Source of the DNA: Nakamurella flava
Lineage (GTDB): Bacteria > Actinomycetota > Actinomycetes > Mycobacteriales > Nakamurellaceae
Assembly (NCBI RefSeq): GCF_005298075.1
Contig: NZ_SZZH01000006.1
Location: 372,001 to 436,000, forward strand
Length of the DNA: 64,000 nucleotides
Reading direction: 5' to 3'
Below are positions 1-7,986 of this stretch, piece after piece; the stretch's first letter is position 1, and each line of letters starts with the position of its first letter. Below the pieces are notes generated by a model that was not told where the DNA came from, did no database searches, and saw only the letters and a list, made by a program, of their open reading frames with translations. The position numbers and the translations under genes were made by a program.

Positions 1-2
1 AG

Positions 3-242
3 GACGCCTGGATCGCGCAACTCCAGCGGGCCTACCCCGGCGAGTTCGACGAGTGGGGCGCGAGCGGCAAGGCGCCGGCGCTGGAGACCGAGGCCGACGA
101 CCAGTCGCGGCTGCAGCGGATCCGGCAGCTGACCGAGCGCTACGCGATGATCGCCCGGCGCAACGGTCACGACGTCAAGACCCTGCTCGGCCAGATGGCC
201 GAGCAGCTGGACGGCGAGCCGGCCGCCAACGGCCGCCGCTGA
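3..242 (+). CDS. C-terminal part of an unknown protein
   Basis: The frame is open from the window edge and ends at a TGA, giving about 79 residues of a charged, Gln/Arg-rich C-terminus that ends GEPAANGRR. It is predicted helical and has no motif I recognise. The next gene starts 28 bp downstream on the same strand, so the two could be cotranscribed. The N-terminus, and with it any diagnostic domain, lies outside the window. Confidence 0.5.
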   Translation, partial: DAWIAQLQRAYPGEFDEWGASGKAPALETEADDQSRLQRIRQLTERYAMIARRNGHDVKTLLGQMAEQLDGEPAANGRR

Positions 243-270
243 ACGCGGCCCCGACGCAACGGTCCCGGTC

Positions 271-1014
271 ATGACCCACACCGGTGTTCTCGCCCAGAAC
301 GTGCACGGGGCAGCGCAGTGCTTCGTCAGCTACTGCTGTGAGGGGGCTCGACGCCTCGGCGGGCACGTCTATCCCGACATCACCGTCGACTACATCGGTC
401 TCGGCCACACCCTGGCCGCGGCGCAGCGGGACCCGTACCGGGCCCGGGAGATCATCGCCCGCAGCGTCTCCCAGCTGAGCCGGGCCGGCGCCGGGTTCTT
501 CGTCTGCGCCGACAACACCGCCCATCTGGCGCTCGACCTACCGGGAGCCGACCTGGAGATCCCCGGGCTGCACCTGGCCCAACTGGTCACCGAGCAGGCC
601 AGTGCTCGGGGGTTCCGGCGGCTCGGCCTGCTCGGGACCGGGATGACGATCGGCAGCGACCTGTACCCCCGGTGGTGTGCTGCCCAAGGCATCGACGTGG
701 TCCGGCCGGCACCGGAGGACGTCCAGGCCGTCGACCGGATCGTCATGGGAGAGCTGATCAACGGCGGGCTGTCCGAGCAGTCCCGGCAGCAGGCGCAGCG
801 GATCGTCCGGCGGTTCGCCGAGCAGGGGTGCGATGCGGTCGTTCTGGCCTCCACCGAACTACCCCGCCTGGTCGTGGGTCTGGAGCTCGCTCTCCCGGTC
901 CTGGACACGGCGGACATCGCGGCCACGGCCGCCTTGGACGTCGCGCTGGACGATCGGCCGCTACCGACCTGGCGAGGTGGCCCGCATCCCGACCTGCCCC
1001 GTCCCACCGCCTGA
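271..1014 (+). CDS. Aspartate/glutamate racemase-family protein
   Basis: This 247-residue protein has the two-lobe Asp/Glu racemase arrangement. The first catalytic loop reads FVCADNTAH, with Cys79 followed by the usual N-T. The second loop, around residues 192-198, reads LASTELP, where the family normally has a G-C-T-E type sequence, so the second catalytic Cys is Ser194. Family members interconvert amino-acid enantiomers by a two-base Cys/Cys mechanism; with one Cys missing it may act on another substrate or as an isomerase or decarboxylase-like enzyme. The start ATG follows the previous stop by 28 bp and has no strong Shine-Dalgarno. An epimerase gene follows on the same strand. The family call is good; the reaction is unknown. 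Confidence 0.75.
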   Translation: MTHTGVLAQNVHGAAQCFVSYCCEGARRLGGHVYPDITVDYIGLGHTLAAAQRDPYRAREIIARSVSQLSRAGAGFFVCADNTAHLALDLPGADLEIPGLHLAQLVTEQASARGFRRLGLLGTGMTIGSDLYPRWCAAQGIDVVRPAPEDVQAVDRIVMGELINGGLSEQSRQQAQRIVRRFAEQGCDAVVLASTELPRLVVGLELALPVLDTADIAATAALDVALDDRPLPTWRGGPHPDLPRPTA

Positions 1015-1083
1015 CGCGGGCGGTTCGCGGCGCTGGTCGCCGGGGAACACTGCAGGGGGTTCCGGACGAGGGCGAGGTCGGCG

Positions 1084-1941
1084 ATGCGGGTAGCGGTGAC
1101 GGGCGGCAGCGGCAAGCTGGGCCGGGCGGTCGTGCGGGACCTGGTCGAGCACGGTCACGAGGTGATCAACCTGGACCGGGCGCCGTCGGCCGATCCGGTC
1201 GGCACCTTCGTCAAGGTCGACGTCGCCGACTACGGCCAGGTGCTGGGGGCGTTCCTCGGCGTGGACGACCGCTTCGACAATCTCGACGCGGTCGTGCATC
1301 TCGCGGCGATCCCGGCCCCGGGCCTGGTCCCCAACACGGCGGCCTTCGAGAACAACATCCTGTCCACCCATCACGTCTTCGCCGCGGCCCGCGCCGCCCG
1401 CATCCGCACCGTGGTGTGGGCTTCCAGCGAGACCGTGCTCGGTCTGCCCTTCGGCCCGGACGCCCCGCCGCCGTACATCCCGGTCGACGAGGACTACCAC
1501 CCGCGCCCGAACTCCGCGTACTCGCTGGCCAAGACGCTCGAGGAGGAGATGGCCGCCCAGTTCTGCCGCTGGGATCCGGAGCTGACGATGACCGGACTGC
1601 GGTTCTCCAACGTCATGGAGCCCGCGGACTACGCCGAGTTCCCGTCGTTCGACGACGACCCGAGCCGGCGCATCTGGAACCTGTGGGGGTACATCGACGC
1701 TCGGGACGGGGCTCAGGCCGTCCGTCTGTCGTTGACGCGCCCCGGTCCGGGCGTCGAGGTCTGCATCATCGCCGCCGCGGACACCGTGATGGGCCGCCCG
1801 AGTGCCGAGTTGGCCGCCGACGCGTTCCCCGATGTCCCCCTGACCCGTCCCCTCGACGGCCACGAGACCCTCCTGGGCATCGACAAGGCCCGTCGTCTGC
1901 TGGGTTTCGCGCCGGCGCACAGCTGGCGCGCGGAGGTCTGA
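1084..1941 (+). CDS. NAD-dependent epimerase/dehydratase (extended SDR)
   Basis: The protein has 285 residues with an N-terminal Rossmann nucleotide-binding motif TGGSGKLG at residues 6-13, an acidic residue after beta-2 (NLDRAPS) that favours NAD(H), and a YSLAK catalytic motif near residue 143. This is the pattern of sugar-nucleotide epimerases and related reductases. The start ATG is preceded by GAGG about 8 bp upstream. It probably follows the racemase-family gene in one transcript (69-bp gap). The substrate cannot be read from the sequence. Confidence 0.8.
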   Translation: MRVAVTGGSGKLGRAVVRDLVEHGHEVINLDRAPSADPVGTFVKVDVADYGQVLGAFLGVDDRFDNLDAVVHLAAIPAPGLVPNTAAFENNILSTHHVFAAARAARIRTVVWASSETVLGLPFGPDAPPPYIPVDEDYHPRPNSAYSLAKTLEEEMAAQFCRWDPELTMTGLRFSNVMEPADYAEFPSFDDDPSRRIWNLWGYIDARDGAQAVRLSLTRPGPGVEVCIIAAADTVMGRPSAELAADAFPDVPLTRPLDGHETLLGIDKARRLLGFAPAHSWRAEV

Positions 1942-1946
1942 ACGGG

Positions 1947-2765
1947 TCAGGCCGCCGCGAGAGGCGTCGGCGCGGGGCGGTCCGCCACCCGCTCGCCCCA
2001 CAGCACCCGCCCGAACATCGTCAGGCCCAGGCCGAGACTGACGAAGCCGATCGACCAACCCGCTTCGATGACGACGACGTTGAGATCGGACCAGAGCTGC
2101 AGGAGGAAGTGGGCCGGGATCGTGGGGGCCCACCACAGGGCCAGCAGGGTGCGGGACCCGACGGGGCAGCGCAAGGTGCTGCGGCCCCGCAGCGCCGATG
2201 CGGTCAGCGCCGTGGAGACCGCCAGCAGACCGCACCAGAACGGGGTCGCCCCCACCTCGGCAACGCCGACGAGCGCGCCGGCGCCACCGATACCGAGCGC
2301 CACGCCGGCTCGCGCCGACAGCGGTCGGGACACCCGAAACAGCACACCGGCCAGACCGACGACGGTGAGGATCATCAGGCCCGGAAGAGCCGGGAACAGG
2401 ACGGCCTGGAAATGCCCCCACCAGGTGCCCGGCCGGAAATACGCGCCGAACCAGCCGAGACCGACCAGGCTCCATCCGACTCCGGCGATCATGGCCACGA
2501 TGCCGGCGAGTCGCGTCCCGCGGCTGGGCAGGGAGTACCGATCGGCGCCGCCGTCCTGCAGCGCGTGGGTCACGGTGTCCAGTGGGCCGACCCGGTCGAG
2601 GGCCTCCTGCGCCGCGTCGGCATCCGACAGACCGCGGGCCTGGGCCGCCTCGAACGCCGACCACAGGTGATCGCCGTACTCGTCGACGATGTCGTCGACC
2701 TCGCCGCGCCAGGCCAGCTGCTCACGCAGCTGGCTCAGGTATCCGTCAATGCTCGGGGCGGACAC
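1947..2765 (-). CDS. HAAS-domain integral membrane protein (PadR partner)
   Basis: The N-terminal ~75 residues (SQLREQLAWRG through a DAAQEALDRVG segment) look like the helical HAAS/DUF1700 signalling domain that typically pairs with PadR regulators. About six hydrophobic segments follow, from residue ~85 to ~255. The GTG start lies inside the 3' end of the upstream PadR gene (20-bp overlap), so translation is probably coupled. In such pairs the PadR protein represses the operon and the membrane protein is thought to sense or transduce an envelope signal. That role is inferred from context. Confidence 0.7.
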   Translation of the reverse strand: MSAPSIDGYLSQLREQLAWRGEVDDIVDEYGDHLWSAFEAAQARGLSDADAAQEALDRVGPLDTVTHALQDGGADRYSLPSRGTRLAGIVAMIAGVGWSLVGLGWFGAYFRPGTWWGHFQAVLFPALPGLMILTVVGLAGVLFRVSRPLSARAGVALGIGGAGALVGVAEVGATPFWCGLLAVSTALTASALRGRSTLRCPVGSRTLLALWWAPTIPAHFLLQLWSDLNVVVIEAGWSIGFVSLGLGLTMFGRVLWGERVADRPAPTPLAAA

Positions 2766-3090
2766 GGGCGCCGGTGCCGGTGATGGTCGCGACTACCGCG
2801 GACGACAACCGTTCCCAATGGCTGCGTTCCTCGCCGAGCGCGGTCAGGCCGCGCGGGGTGAGCCGGTAGTAGCGGCGCCGTCGCCCGGAGACGACATCCC
2901 AGTCGCTGGTGAGGTATCCGGCCGCCTCCAGCCGATGCAGGGCCGGATAGACGGTGCCCTCGGGGAGGTCGAACTCGCCCTGGCTGCGGGTGCGCAGTTC
3001 ATCGATGAGGGCATAGCCGTGCATCCGCTGCTCGGACAGCACGGCAAGAATCAGCAGGTCGAGATGACCCCGGACAGCATCGCTCCTCAT
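2746..3090 (-). CDS. PadR-family transcriptional regulator
   Basis: A 114-residue winged-helix protein. It has the PadR signatures LDLLILAVL, MHGYALIDEL, GTVYPALHRLEAAGYL and RRYYRLTPRG. I chose the internal ATG at 3090 rather than an upstream in-frame start at 3228 because PadR proteins usually begin just before the LDLLIL helix and the extra 46 residues are not family-like. It likely represses its own operon, which includes the downstream HAAS membrane gene. The 167-bp region to the divergent gene at 3258 should carry its operator. Confidence 0.85.
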   Translation of the reverse strand: MRSDAVRGHLDLLILAVLSEQRMHGYALIDELRTRSQGEFDLPEGTVYPALHRLEAAGYLTSDWDVVSGRRRRYYRLTPRGLTALGEERSHWERLSSAVVATITGTGARVRPEH

Positions 3091-3257
3091 TTCTCGGAGG
3101 GTACTCAGCAGAACGGGAACGGCATGCATAGACAGCGGATGGGACTCCACACCTAGACAGGACATGCCTGGCCTGGCTATGGTCGAACGGCCCTCCCTGG
3201 TCGTCGCAGAACGGGTGATGCGGGGCAATTCGGTCCACTCACCTCCGGAGTGACGTC

Positions 3258-3731
3258 ATGCCGCTGTTCCGCCATGCCCATGTTCTTTTCGCGGTCCTTG
3301 CCATCGTGGCCGGCGCACTCCTCGCGGCGACCGGTTCGGCCAGTGCCGACGACAGCCCACCGGTGACCACCCCGGGGGCTCCGACCGGCGCCTCGTCCGC
3401 TCCGGCGGCCGTCCCGGCCGGCGCTGTCACCGCCGCGGCCGTCGCCTGCAACTCCATGGAGTTCTGCGTCTCGAAGGACACCTACTTCAACGGCGCCACC
3501 TTCAAGTTCACGGCGGCCAGCTCGAACTGGTCCGCGGTCAGTTACGCCAATCTCTACAACGAGGACAGTTCCTGGCGCAGCCGCTGGACGGTCCCGGTCG
3601 TCGTCTACGACTACACCCAGTACGCCGGCAGCCAGACGCTCTGCGTCAACGTGAACTGGGACGTCTTCTACAACAACGGCGCCAGTGACCGCGGGTCGTC
3701 CCACAAGTGGGACGGCCGGAACTCCTGTTGA
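3258..3731 (+). CDS. Secreted protein, peptidase-inhibitor I36-like
   Basis: 157 residues with a classical signal peptide (positively charged start, hydrophobic core at residues 8-25, likely Ala-x-Ala cleavage near residue 30) and a Pro/Ala-rich linker to residue ~62. The compact C-terminal domain has four cysteines (CNSMEFC, a central LCVNV, terminal C) and many aromatic residues. Its layout resembles the beta-gamma-crystallin-like inhibitor I36 proteins of actinobacteria, so it may be a secreted protease inhibitor. A GGAG precedes the ATG by 7 bp. The family call is moderate. Confidence 0.6.
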   Translation: MPLFRHAHVLFAVLAIVAGALLAATGSASADDSPPVTTPGAPTGASSAPAAVPAGAVTAAAVACNSMEFCVSKDTYFNGATFKFTAASSNWSAVSYANLYNEDSSWRSRWTVPVVVYDYTQYAGSQTLCVNVNWDVFYNNGASDRGSSHKWDGRNSC

Positions 3732-4798
3732 CCATCGGCATCGGCGAAGGGCGGGCCGGCTGGGTTTCCCGGCCGGTCCGCCGACGATGGCTGCCTGCCC
3801 TGACGATCGCGGTCGCCCTCGGGGCGGCTCCGCTCGCCGGCTGCGCCGCCGCCGACCGGCCCGCTGCCGCAGCCGACTCGCCGCCGACCGCGCAGGTCCC
3901 GCCCACCCCTGGGCAGGTCATGCCGCAGGCCTCGACGGCCGGGCCGGAAGCGGGAACCGTCGCCGCGGCCCTGGTCGCCCTCCGGTCCGATCTCGAGGTC
4001 ACCGGCGTCGCGGAGTCCGTTCTGGTCGGGGAGTGCGTTCGCCAGGCCGGGTACCCCGTCCGCCCGAGCGACCCGCAAGCCGAACCCGACCGGGAGACCT
4101 TCGCGGCCTACCCCTCGCCCACCCCGGAATCAGCGGCCCGCAGCGGGTACGGCATCGCCGGCCGGGTGCTGACCGCGCAGACCGCGGTCAGCGGGCAGGC
4201 GTGGCTCGAGGTCGACGAGACCTACAAGGCTGGACTGACTCTCGCCATGTTCGGCGATCCGCAGAACCAGGTGGAGGTCACCTTCGCCGACGGGTACAGC
4301 GCCCGCATCGGCGCGGACGGCTGTTACGCAGACGTCCGGCGCAGCTTCTTCGGCGACCTCGGCGAGTATGCCCAGCAGAGTTGGGCGGCCAGCCAGGCCT
4401 TCGGGCGAGCCATCGGTGCGGTGGCCGAGAACCGCACCTGGAAAGCCGCTCTCGCCCCCTGGTCGGCCTGTATGAGCGCGGCGGGCCAGCCCGGTTACGC
4501 GGCTCCGGGCGACATCCGCATGGCGCTGTTCCAGCGGGTCGCGGCCATCGAGGTGACCTCCCCGTCGGACCGGGTCGACCGGTACCGGCAGCTGGCCGCC
4601 GACGAGCGGGCGCTGGCGATGCAGGATGCCGCGTGCGCCGACTCCACCGGTCTGGACGACGCGTGGGTCGCCGCGGTGGCGGCCGACGACCCGGACGGGC
4701 TGGCGGCCAGCGGGGCCCAGATCACCGCATGGGCCGGGCGTCTCGCCCCGCTCGCTCCGCAGGTCCGCGACCGGGCAATCGCCGCGGCGGGGGCGTGA
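3707..4798 (+). CDS. Secreted lipoprotein of unknown function
   Basis: The N-terminus has a basic stretch (RPVRRRW), a hydrophobic segment and a lipobox LAGC, then an Ala/Pro-rich linker and an about 270-residue mature domain with paired cysteines. The protein should be lipid-anchored outside the cytoplasmic membrane. The start is uncertain: GTG 3707 overlaps the preceding gene by 25 bp, while TTG 3728 would give a tight TTGA overlap and still leave a full signal peptide. I recognise no enzymatic motif. It is probably cotranscribed with the secreted protein before it. Confidence 0.65.
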   Translation: MGRPELLLTIGIGEGRAGWVSRPVRRRWLPALTIAVALGAAPLAGCAAADRPAAAADSPPTAQVPPTPGQVMPQASTAGPEAGTVAAALVALRSDLEVTGVAESVLVGECVRQAGYPVRPSDPQAEPDRETFAAYPSPTPESAARSGYGIAGRVLTAQTAVSGQAWLEVDETYKAGLTLAMFGDPQNQVEVTFADGYSARIGADGCYADVRRSFFGDLGEYAQQSWAASQAFGRAIGAVAENRTWKAALAPWSACMSAAGQPGYAAPGDIRMALFQRVAAIEVTSPSDRVDRYRQLAADERALAMQDAACADSTGLDDAWVAAVAADDPDGLAASGAQITAWAGRLAPLAPQVRDRAIAAAGA

Positions 4799-4986
4799 TG
4801 GGGCGGAAGTCGTGGTCGATCGACGTCACCACCGTCGATCGACCGCCGCGTCCGACCCGAAGGCACCCGGCGGTGATCCGCAATCCCCGTCGCATCGACG
4901 AGGCCGGCTCCGGCTCCCCCGCGGACACGGCCACGGACGGTCGGCGTCGTCGACGCCGGTGGTTCGCTCTGGTCGGCCTGCGCTGA
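4798..4986 (+). CDS. Possible small basic protein
   Basis: An ATG shares its first base with the TGA of the lipoprotein gene and opens a 62-codon frame. The product is very basic, with a run of six arginines near the C-terminus, and resembles no family I know. Such a stop-start overlap favours translation, but the frame lies in high-GC DNA where chance ORFs are common. A strong hairpin begins 12 bp after its stop. Confidence 0.3.
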   Translation: MGRKSWSIDVTTVDRPPRPTRRHPAVIRNPRRIDEAGSGSPADTATDGRRRRRRWFALVGLR

Positions 4987-4997
4987 TCGGCGTCCGC

Positions 4998-5035
4998 CCA
5001 GGGTGGGGTGCCGGGTCTCCGGCGCCCCACCCTGG
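4998..5035. terminator. Bidirectional hairpin terminator
   Basis: Two 16-nt arms, 4998-5013 and 5020-5035, pair with a single T/G wobble around a 6-nt loop. It sits between the ends of convergent genes (stops at 4986 on + and 5051 on -). There is no clear U-run, as is common in actinobacteria. Confidence 0.7.
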
Positions 5036-5050
5036 TCGTCGTCCCCGGCT

Positions 5051-5281
5051 TCAGACGGTGTTGTCCGCCGCACCGGGATGGCTGCTGTACCCCGGGATCG
5101 TGGACTGGGTGGCCTCATCGTCGCTGTCGGCCTGCGGGTGGCTGCTGTAGCCGGGGATGCTCGACTGCGTGGTGGCGTCGTCCTCGGCCGCGCCGGGATG
5201 GCTGCTGTAGCCGGGGATCGTGGACTGGGTCGCGGCGTCGCTCGTGGCGTCGTCGATCGGGTGGTTCTGCGGCGTGCTCAT
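5051..5281 (-). CDS. Tandem-repeat acidic mini-protein (IPGYSSHP repeats)
   Basis: This 76-residue protein is made almost wholly of three 20-residue repeats. Each carries TQS[TS]IPGYSSHP (Thr18, Thr38 and Thr58 begin the units), separated by Asp/Glu-rich linkers; the first 11 residues form a short leader. A strong AGGAGG-type Shine-Dalgarno lies 5-7 bp before the ATG, which supports real translation. It has no signal peptide, cysteine or membrane segment. A VOC-family gene lies upstream on the same strand (164-bp gap). I do not recognise the family. It could be a disordered stress protein or a multi-core peptide precursor; no RiPP-modifying enzyme is adjacent. Confidence 0.75.
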   Translation of the reverse strand: MSTPQNHPIDDATSDAATQSTIPGYSSHPGAAEDDATTQSSIPGYSSHPQADSDDEATQSTIPGYSSHPGAADNTV

Positions 5282-5445
5282 GGTGGTTCCTCCTGGCGGG
5301 TGTCGCGGTTGACCGTGCCGACCGCTGTACTTCCCCGCCGCCGCGGTCTCGCAACGCCGCGCCGTCGACCCACCACGGCTCGTATCGCCAGTGGCCACCC
5401 GTACCCCGTTCAGGTTCTCGGGTCGGGAGCCTGACCGACGGACGA

Positions 5446-5790
5446 TCAGCCCGACAGCGGGCTGGTCAAGACGATGCGGTTCCCGTCCGGGTCGGTCAGC
5501 GGCAGGATGCGCACCGTCGTCGCGTCCAGGGGCCGATCGTGCTCGATGCCGGCGGCCGTCAGCCGGTCGGCCGCGTCGTCCACATCGGTGACGTCCAGGA
5601 CGAGCGACGAATGCCCCGCCCGGTCGGCCTCCGCGAACACCTGGACCCCGAACGTCGGGGCGAGATGCCATTCGAGCAGACCATCCATGGGCCGGGCGTC
5701 CGGAGCGGAACCGAACAGCCGCTGGTACCAGGCCTGTGCCACCGCAAGATCGGTGACGGTCATCTGGGCCAGGATGCGGTCGATCTGCAT
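5446..5790 (-). CDS. VOC-family (glyoxalase/bleomycin-resistance fold) protein
   Basis: 114 residues with the paired beta-alpha-beta-beta-beta modules of the vicinal oxygen chelate fold: an N-terminal LAQMTVTDLAVAQAWYQRLFG module and a C-terminal LPLTDPDGNRIVLTSP edge strand. The DPDGN turn is typical. Family members bind a divalent metal and act as glyoxalases, dioxygenases or drug-binding proteins; no specific substrate is visible. It is oriented toward the repeat mini-protein gene and divergent from the lipoprotein gene at 5986. Confidence 0.75.
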   Translation of the reverse strand: MQIDRILAQMTVTDLAVAQAWYQRLFGSAPDARPMDGLLEWHLAPTFGVQVFAEADRAGHSSLVLDVTDVDDAADRLTAAGIEHDRPLDATTVRILPLTDPDGNRIVLTSPLSG

Positions 5791-5985
5791 GGGCGCGGTC
5801 CTCTCTTCGTTGCTTCGCGTCGTCCTTCAGGGTGGACCGAGCTCCTCGACCGAAGTCATCGCCGGTCGACCGGCGGGTTCCCACTGGCCGGTGGAACCGT
5901 CGATGCGATAAGCACAGGGGATCGATGCCCAGGTTGGCGGTGAACGACGATCGGCAGGATGACGATCGACAGGATGAGGTGCCAG

Positions 5986-6639
5986 GTGAAGACTCGGACG
6001 ACGCACACTCTCGGCCTCGTGGCGGCGGCCGGGCTGCTCCTCGGCGGGTGCAACTCGACGAGCGGTACGGCGGGCAGTTCGGCGACAGTGAGTTCCGCCA
6101 GTCCGGCGACCGGTGCCGGCTCGTCGAGCACCCCGGCGACCGGTGCTGGCTCGTCGAGCACCTCAGCGCCGTCCTCCGCCGCGAACGCGGACCAGTTGGA
6201 TGCCCAGAGCGTGGCCTGGTTCGGCACCGTGTGCACGGGCCTGACCGCGATCCAGCAGATGAAGCCACCGGCCGCCGGGCAGTCCCTGAACGCCGCGGGC
6301 GACACCCTCGTCGGTACCGGCGAGACTCTGACCCGGACCGCCCAGGAGCTGCAAAGCCAGCCGGCCCCGACCTTCTCCGGCGCCGACGAGTTCGCGCCCG
6401 CGGCCCAGGACGCGTTCGCCACGGTGGGCGGCCGGCTGACCGAATTGGGCCAGCGGGCCCAGGCGCTCAAGCCCGGGGACATGGCCGCCGGTCAGCAGTT
6501 CATGACCGACTACCAGGCGTTCGTGCAGGAGATGCAGCAGACCCTCGCCCCTACTCTCAACCTGCGGCGGGACATCCTACGAGCGGTGGTCGACCAGGTG
6601 CCGGGTTGTCAGCTCCTGGCCGGTGCGGCCGGGGGCTGA
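5986..6639 (+). CDS. Small secreted lipoprotein
   Basis: From GTG 5986 the protein has a short signal peptide ending in a lipobox LLGGC (Cys22). A Ser/Thr/Gly/Ala-rich linker follows, then a helical ~150-residue domain with a Cys near the start (GTVCTG) and one near the end (VPGCQ). I prefer GTG 5986 over the in-frame ATG 5959 because GAGG sits 6 bp before it and the signal peptide then has normal length. The domain resembles many actinobacterial lipoproteins of unknown role. The linker holds a 30-bp tandem duplication. Confidence 0.7.
   Translation: MKTRTTHTLGLVAAAGLLLGGCNSTSGTAGSSATVSSASPATGAGSSSTPATGAGSSSTSAPSSAANADQLDAQSVAWFGTVCTGLTAIQQMKPPAAGQSLNAAGDTLVGTGETLTRTAQELQSQPAPTFSGADEFAPAAQDAFATVGGRLTELGQRAQALKPGDMAAGQQFMTDYQAFVQEMQQTLAPTLNLRRDILRAVVDQVPGCQLLAGAAGG
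6103..6162 (+). repeat. 30-bp tandem duplication in lipoprotein linker
   Basis: Units 6103-6132 and 6133-6162 differ at one base and encode PATGAGSSST twice. It lies in the low-complexity linker of the lipoprotein, where length changes should be tolerated. Confidence 0.85.
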
Positions 6640-6771
6640 TCGGCCGGGGCTGCCGCCCCCGGACATTGCGTTTTTCGGCTGCCGCGTTGCGCTTGCCCTT
6701 GTTGAATGGTCAAATAACTTCAGCTGGTCCAGAAGAGGCGCTGGCGACTCGACCCATTCTGGGGAGTTGCT

Positions 6772-7710
6772 GTGCCGCCCGAAGATCTTTTTTCCGTTGG
6801 CGTTCTCGACCGTCCGTCCACCGTCCAGCTTCCTGACGATCACATCGTCCCGGCTCTCGATGCCGCCCCGACGATCCCGGCCGTCGCACCCTCGTCGCCT
6901 TCGCCGGCTCCGGCGGACCCGTCAGCAGCCCCGGCCCGGCCGGGTCAGCCGCTGTCGTCCGCACCCTCGCGGGAGCGGGCCGCCCGGTGCCGCGACCTGC
7001 TCGACCAGGCGCTCACCTGCGGCAACGAGGCCCGGGCCCGGCGGCTGCGGGGCGAGGTGGTCGAGGCCTATCTGCCGGCCGCCCGGTCCATCGCGGCCCG
7101 GTACGCCGGGCGCGGGGTCGACCGCGCCGATCTGGAGCAGCTGGCCAGCATCGGTCTGGTCAAGGCGGCCCGTCGCTGGCAGCCCGGTCTGTCCGAGGAC
7201 TTCCTGCAGTTCGCCGTGCCCACGATGGTGGGCGAGATCAAGCGCTACTTCCGCGATCATTCGTTCGTGGTCCGGCCGACGCGGCGCGTGCAGGAACTGC
7301 GGGCGCAGGTCCGCCAGGCCCAGCACGACCACTGGCAGCGGCACGGTTCGGATCCCACGGACCACGACCTGGCCGTGGCCACGGGTGCGGACGTGGCCGA
7401 CGTCCGGGAGGCCCGCGCGGCCTCCGGGGTGTGCCGGCCGCCGTCGTTGGACGAGCCCCAGGGCGCCGGGTGGGCGATCACCCAGACCCTCGGCGAGGTC
7501 GACGACCGCATCGGTGACATCGAGAACCGCATGATGGTCGCGCGTCTGCTGCAGTCGTTGACCGAGCGCGAACGGCGGGTTGTGCAGTTGCGCTTCGAGA
7601 TGCAGTGGTCGCAGTCGCAGATCGGGCAGGAGCTCGGCGTCAGCCAGATGCAGATCTCCCGCTGGCTGCGTGCCATCACGATCAAGCTGCGGGAAGTCGC
7701 CACCCAATAG
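6772..7710 (+). CDS. SigB/SigF/SigG-type RNA polymerase sigma factor
   Basis: 312 residues. After an Ala/Pro-rich N-terminal extension of about 65 residues come sigma regions 2 (YAGRGVDRADLEQLASIGLVKAA), 3 (FAVPTMVGEIKRYFRDH) and 4 (LTERERRVVQLRF then SQSQIGQELGVSQMQISR). This order marks the group-3 general-stress/sporulation sigma factors. GGGGAG precedes the GTG start by 7 bp. No anti-sigma factor or antagonist gene is adjacent, so control of its activity is not visible here. The promoter-like sequence before the small acidic gene at 16160 fits the consensus of this sigma class. Confidence 0.9.
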   Translation: MPPEDLFSVGVLDRPSTVQLPDDHIVPALDAAPTIPAVAPSSPSPAPADPSAAPARPGQPLSSAPSRERAARCRDLLDQALTCGNEARARRLRGEVVEAYLPAARSIAARYAGRGVDRADLEQLASIGLVKAARRWQPGLSEDFLQFAVPTMVGEIKRYFRDHSFVVRPTRRVQELRAQVRQAQHDHWQRHGSDPTDHDLAVATGADVADVREARAASGVCRPPSLDEPQGAGWAITQTLGEVDDRIGDIENRMMVARLLQSLTERERRVVQLRFEMQWSQSQIGQELGVSQMQISRWLRAITIKLREVATQ

Positions 7711-7986
7711 CGCTGGACTGGGCTGCTCCGCAACCGTGCCGGTATTTCTTCGACGCGGGGGGCAGGCGGGGGATTGAGCCGGGGTCCAGCTGGGTCACTT
7801 GTCATCCGGGCGGTACACACCCGTCGGGGATGGCCCGCCCGGGCTTCGGCTTTCCAGCAGCGCGGAACTCGGGGCCGGCCCCGGTCATCCGTGGCTCAGG
7901 CCACGGATGGCCGGCGGTCCCTCCCCGATGGACGGCGGCCTTCGAGGCCGCCAAGTGCGCCGGGGTGACGGGTGGCTCGCCGGGCC
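7711..7986. other. Intergenic region between convergent sigma and GAF-ANTAR genes
   Basis: About 275 bp between the ends of two convergent genes. It holds short overlapping frames but no start with a ribosome site and no recognisable protein. A weak inverted motif (ATCCGTGG with CCACGGAT) lies near 7888-7908. Confidence 0.4.
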
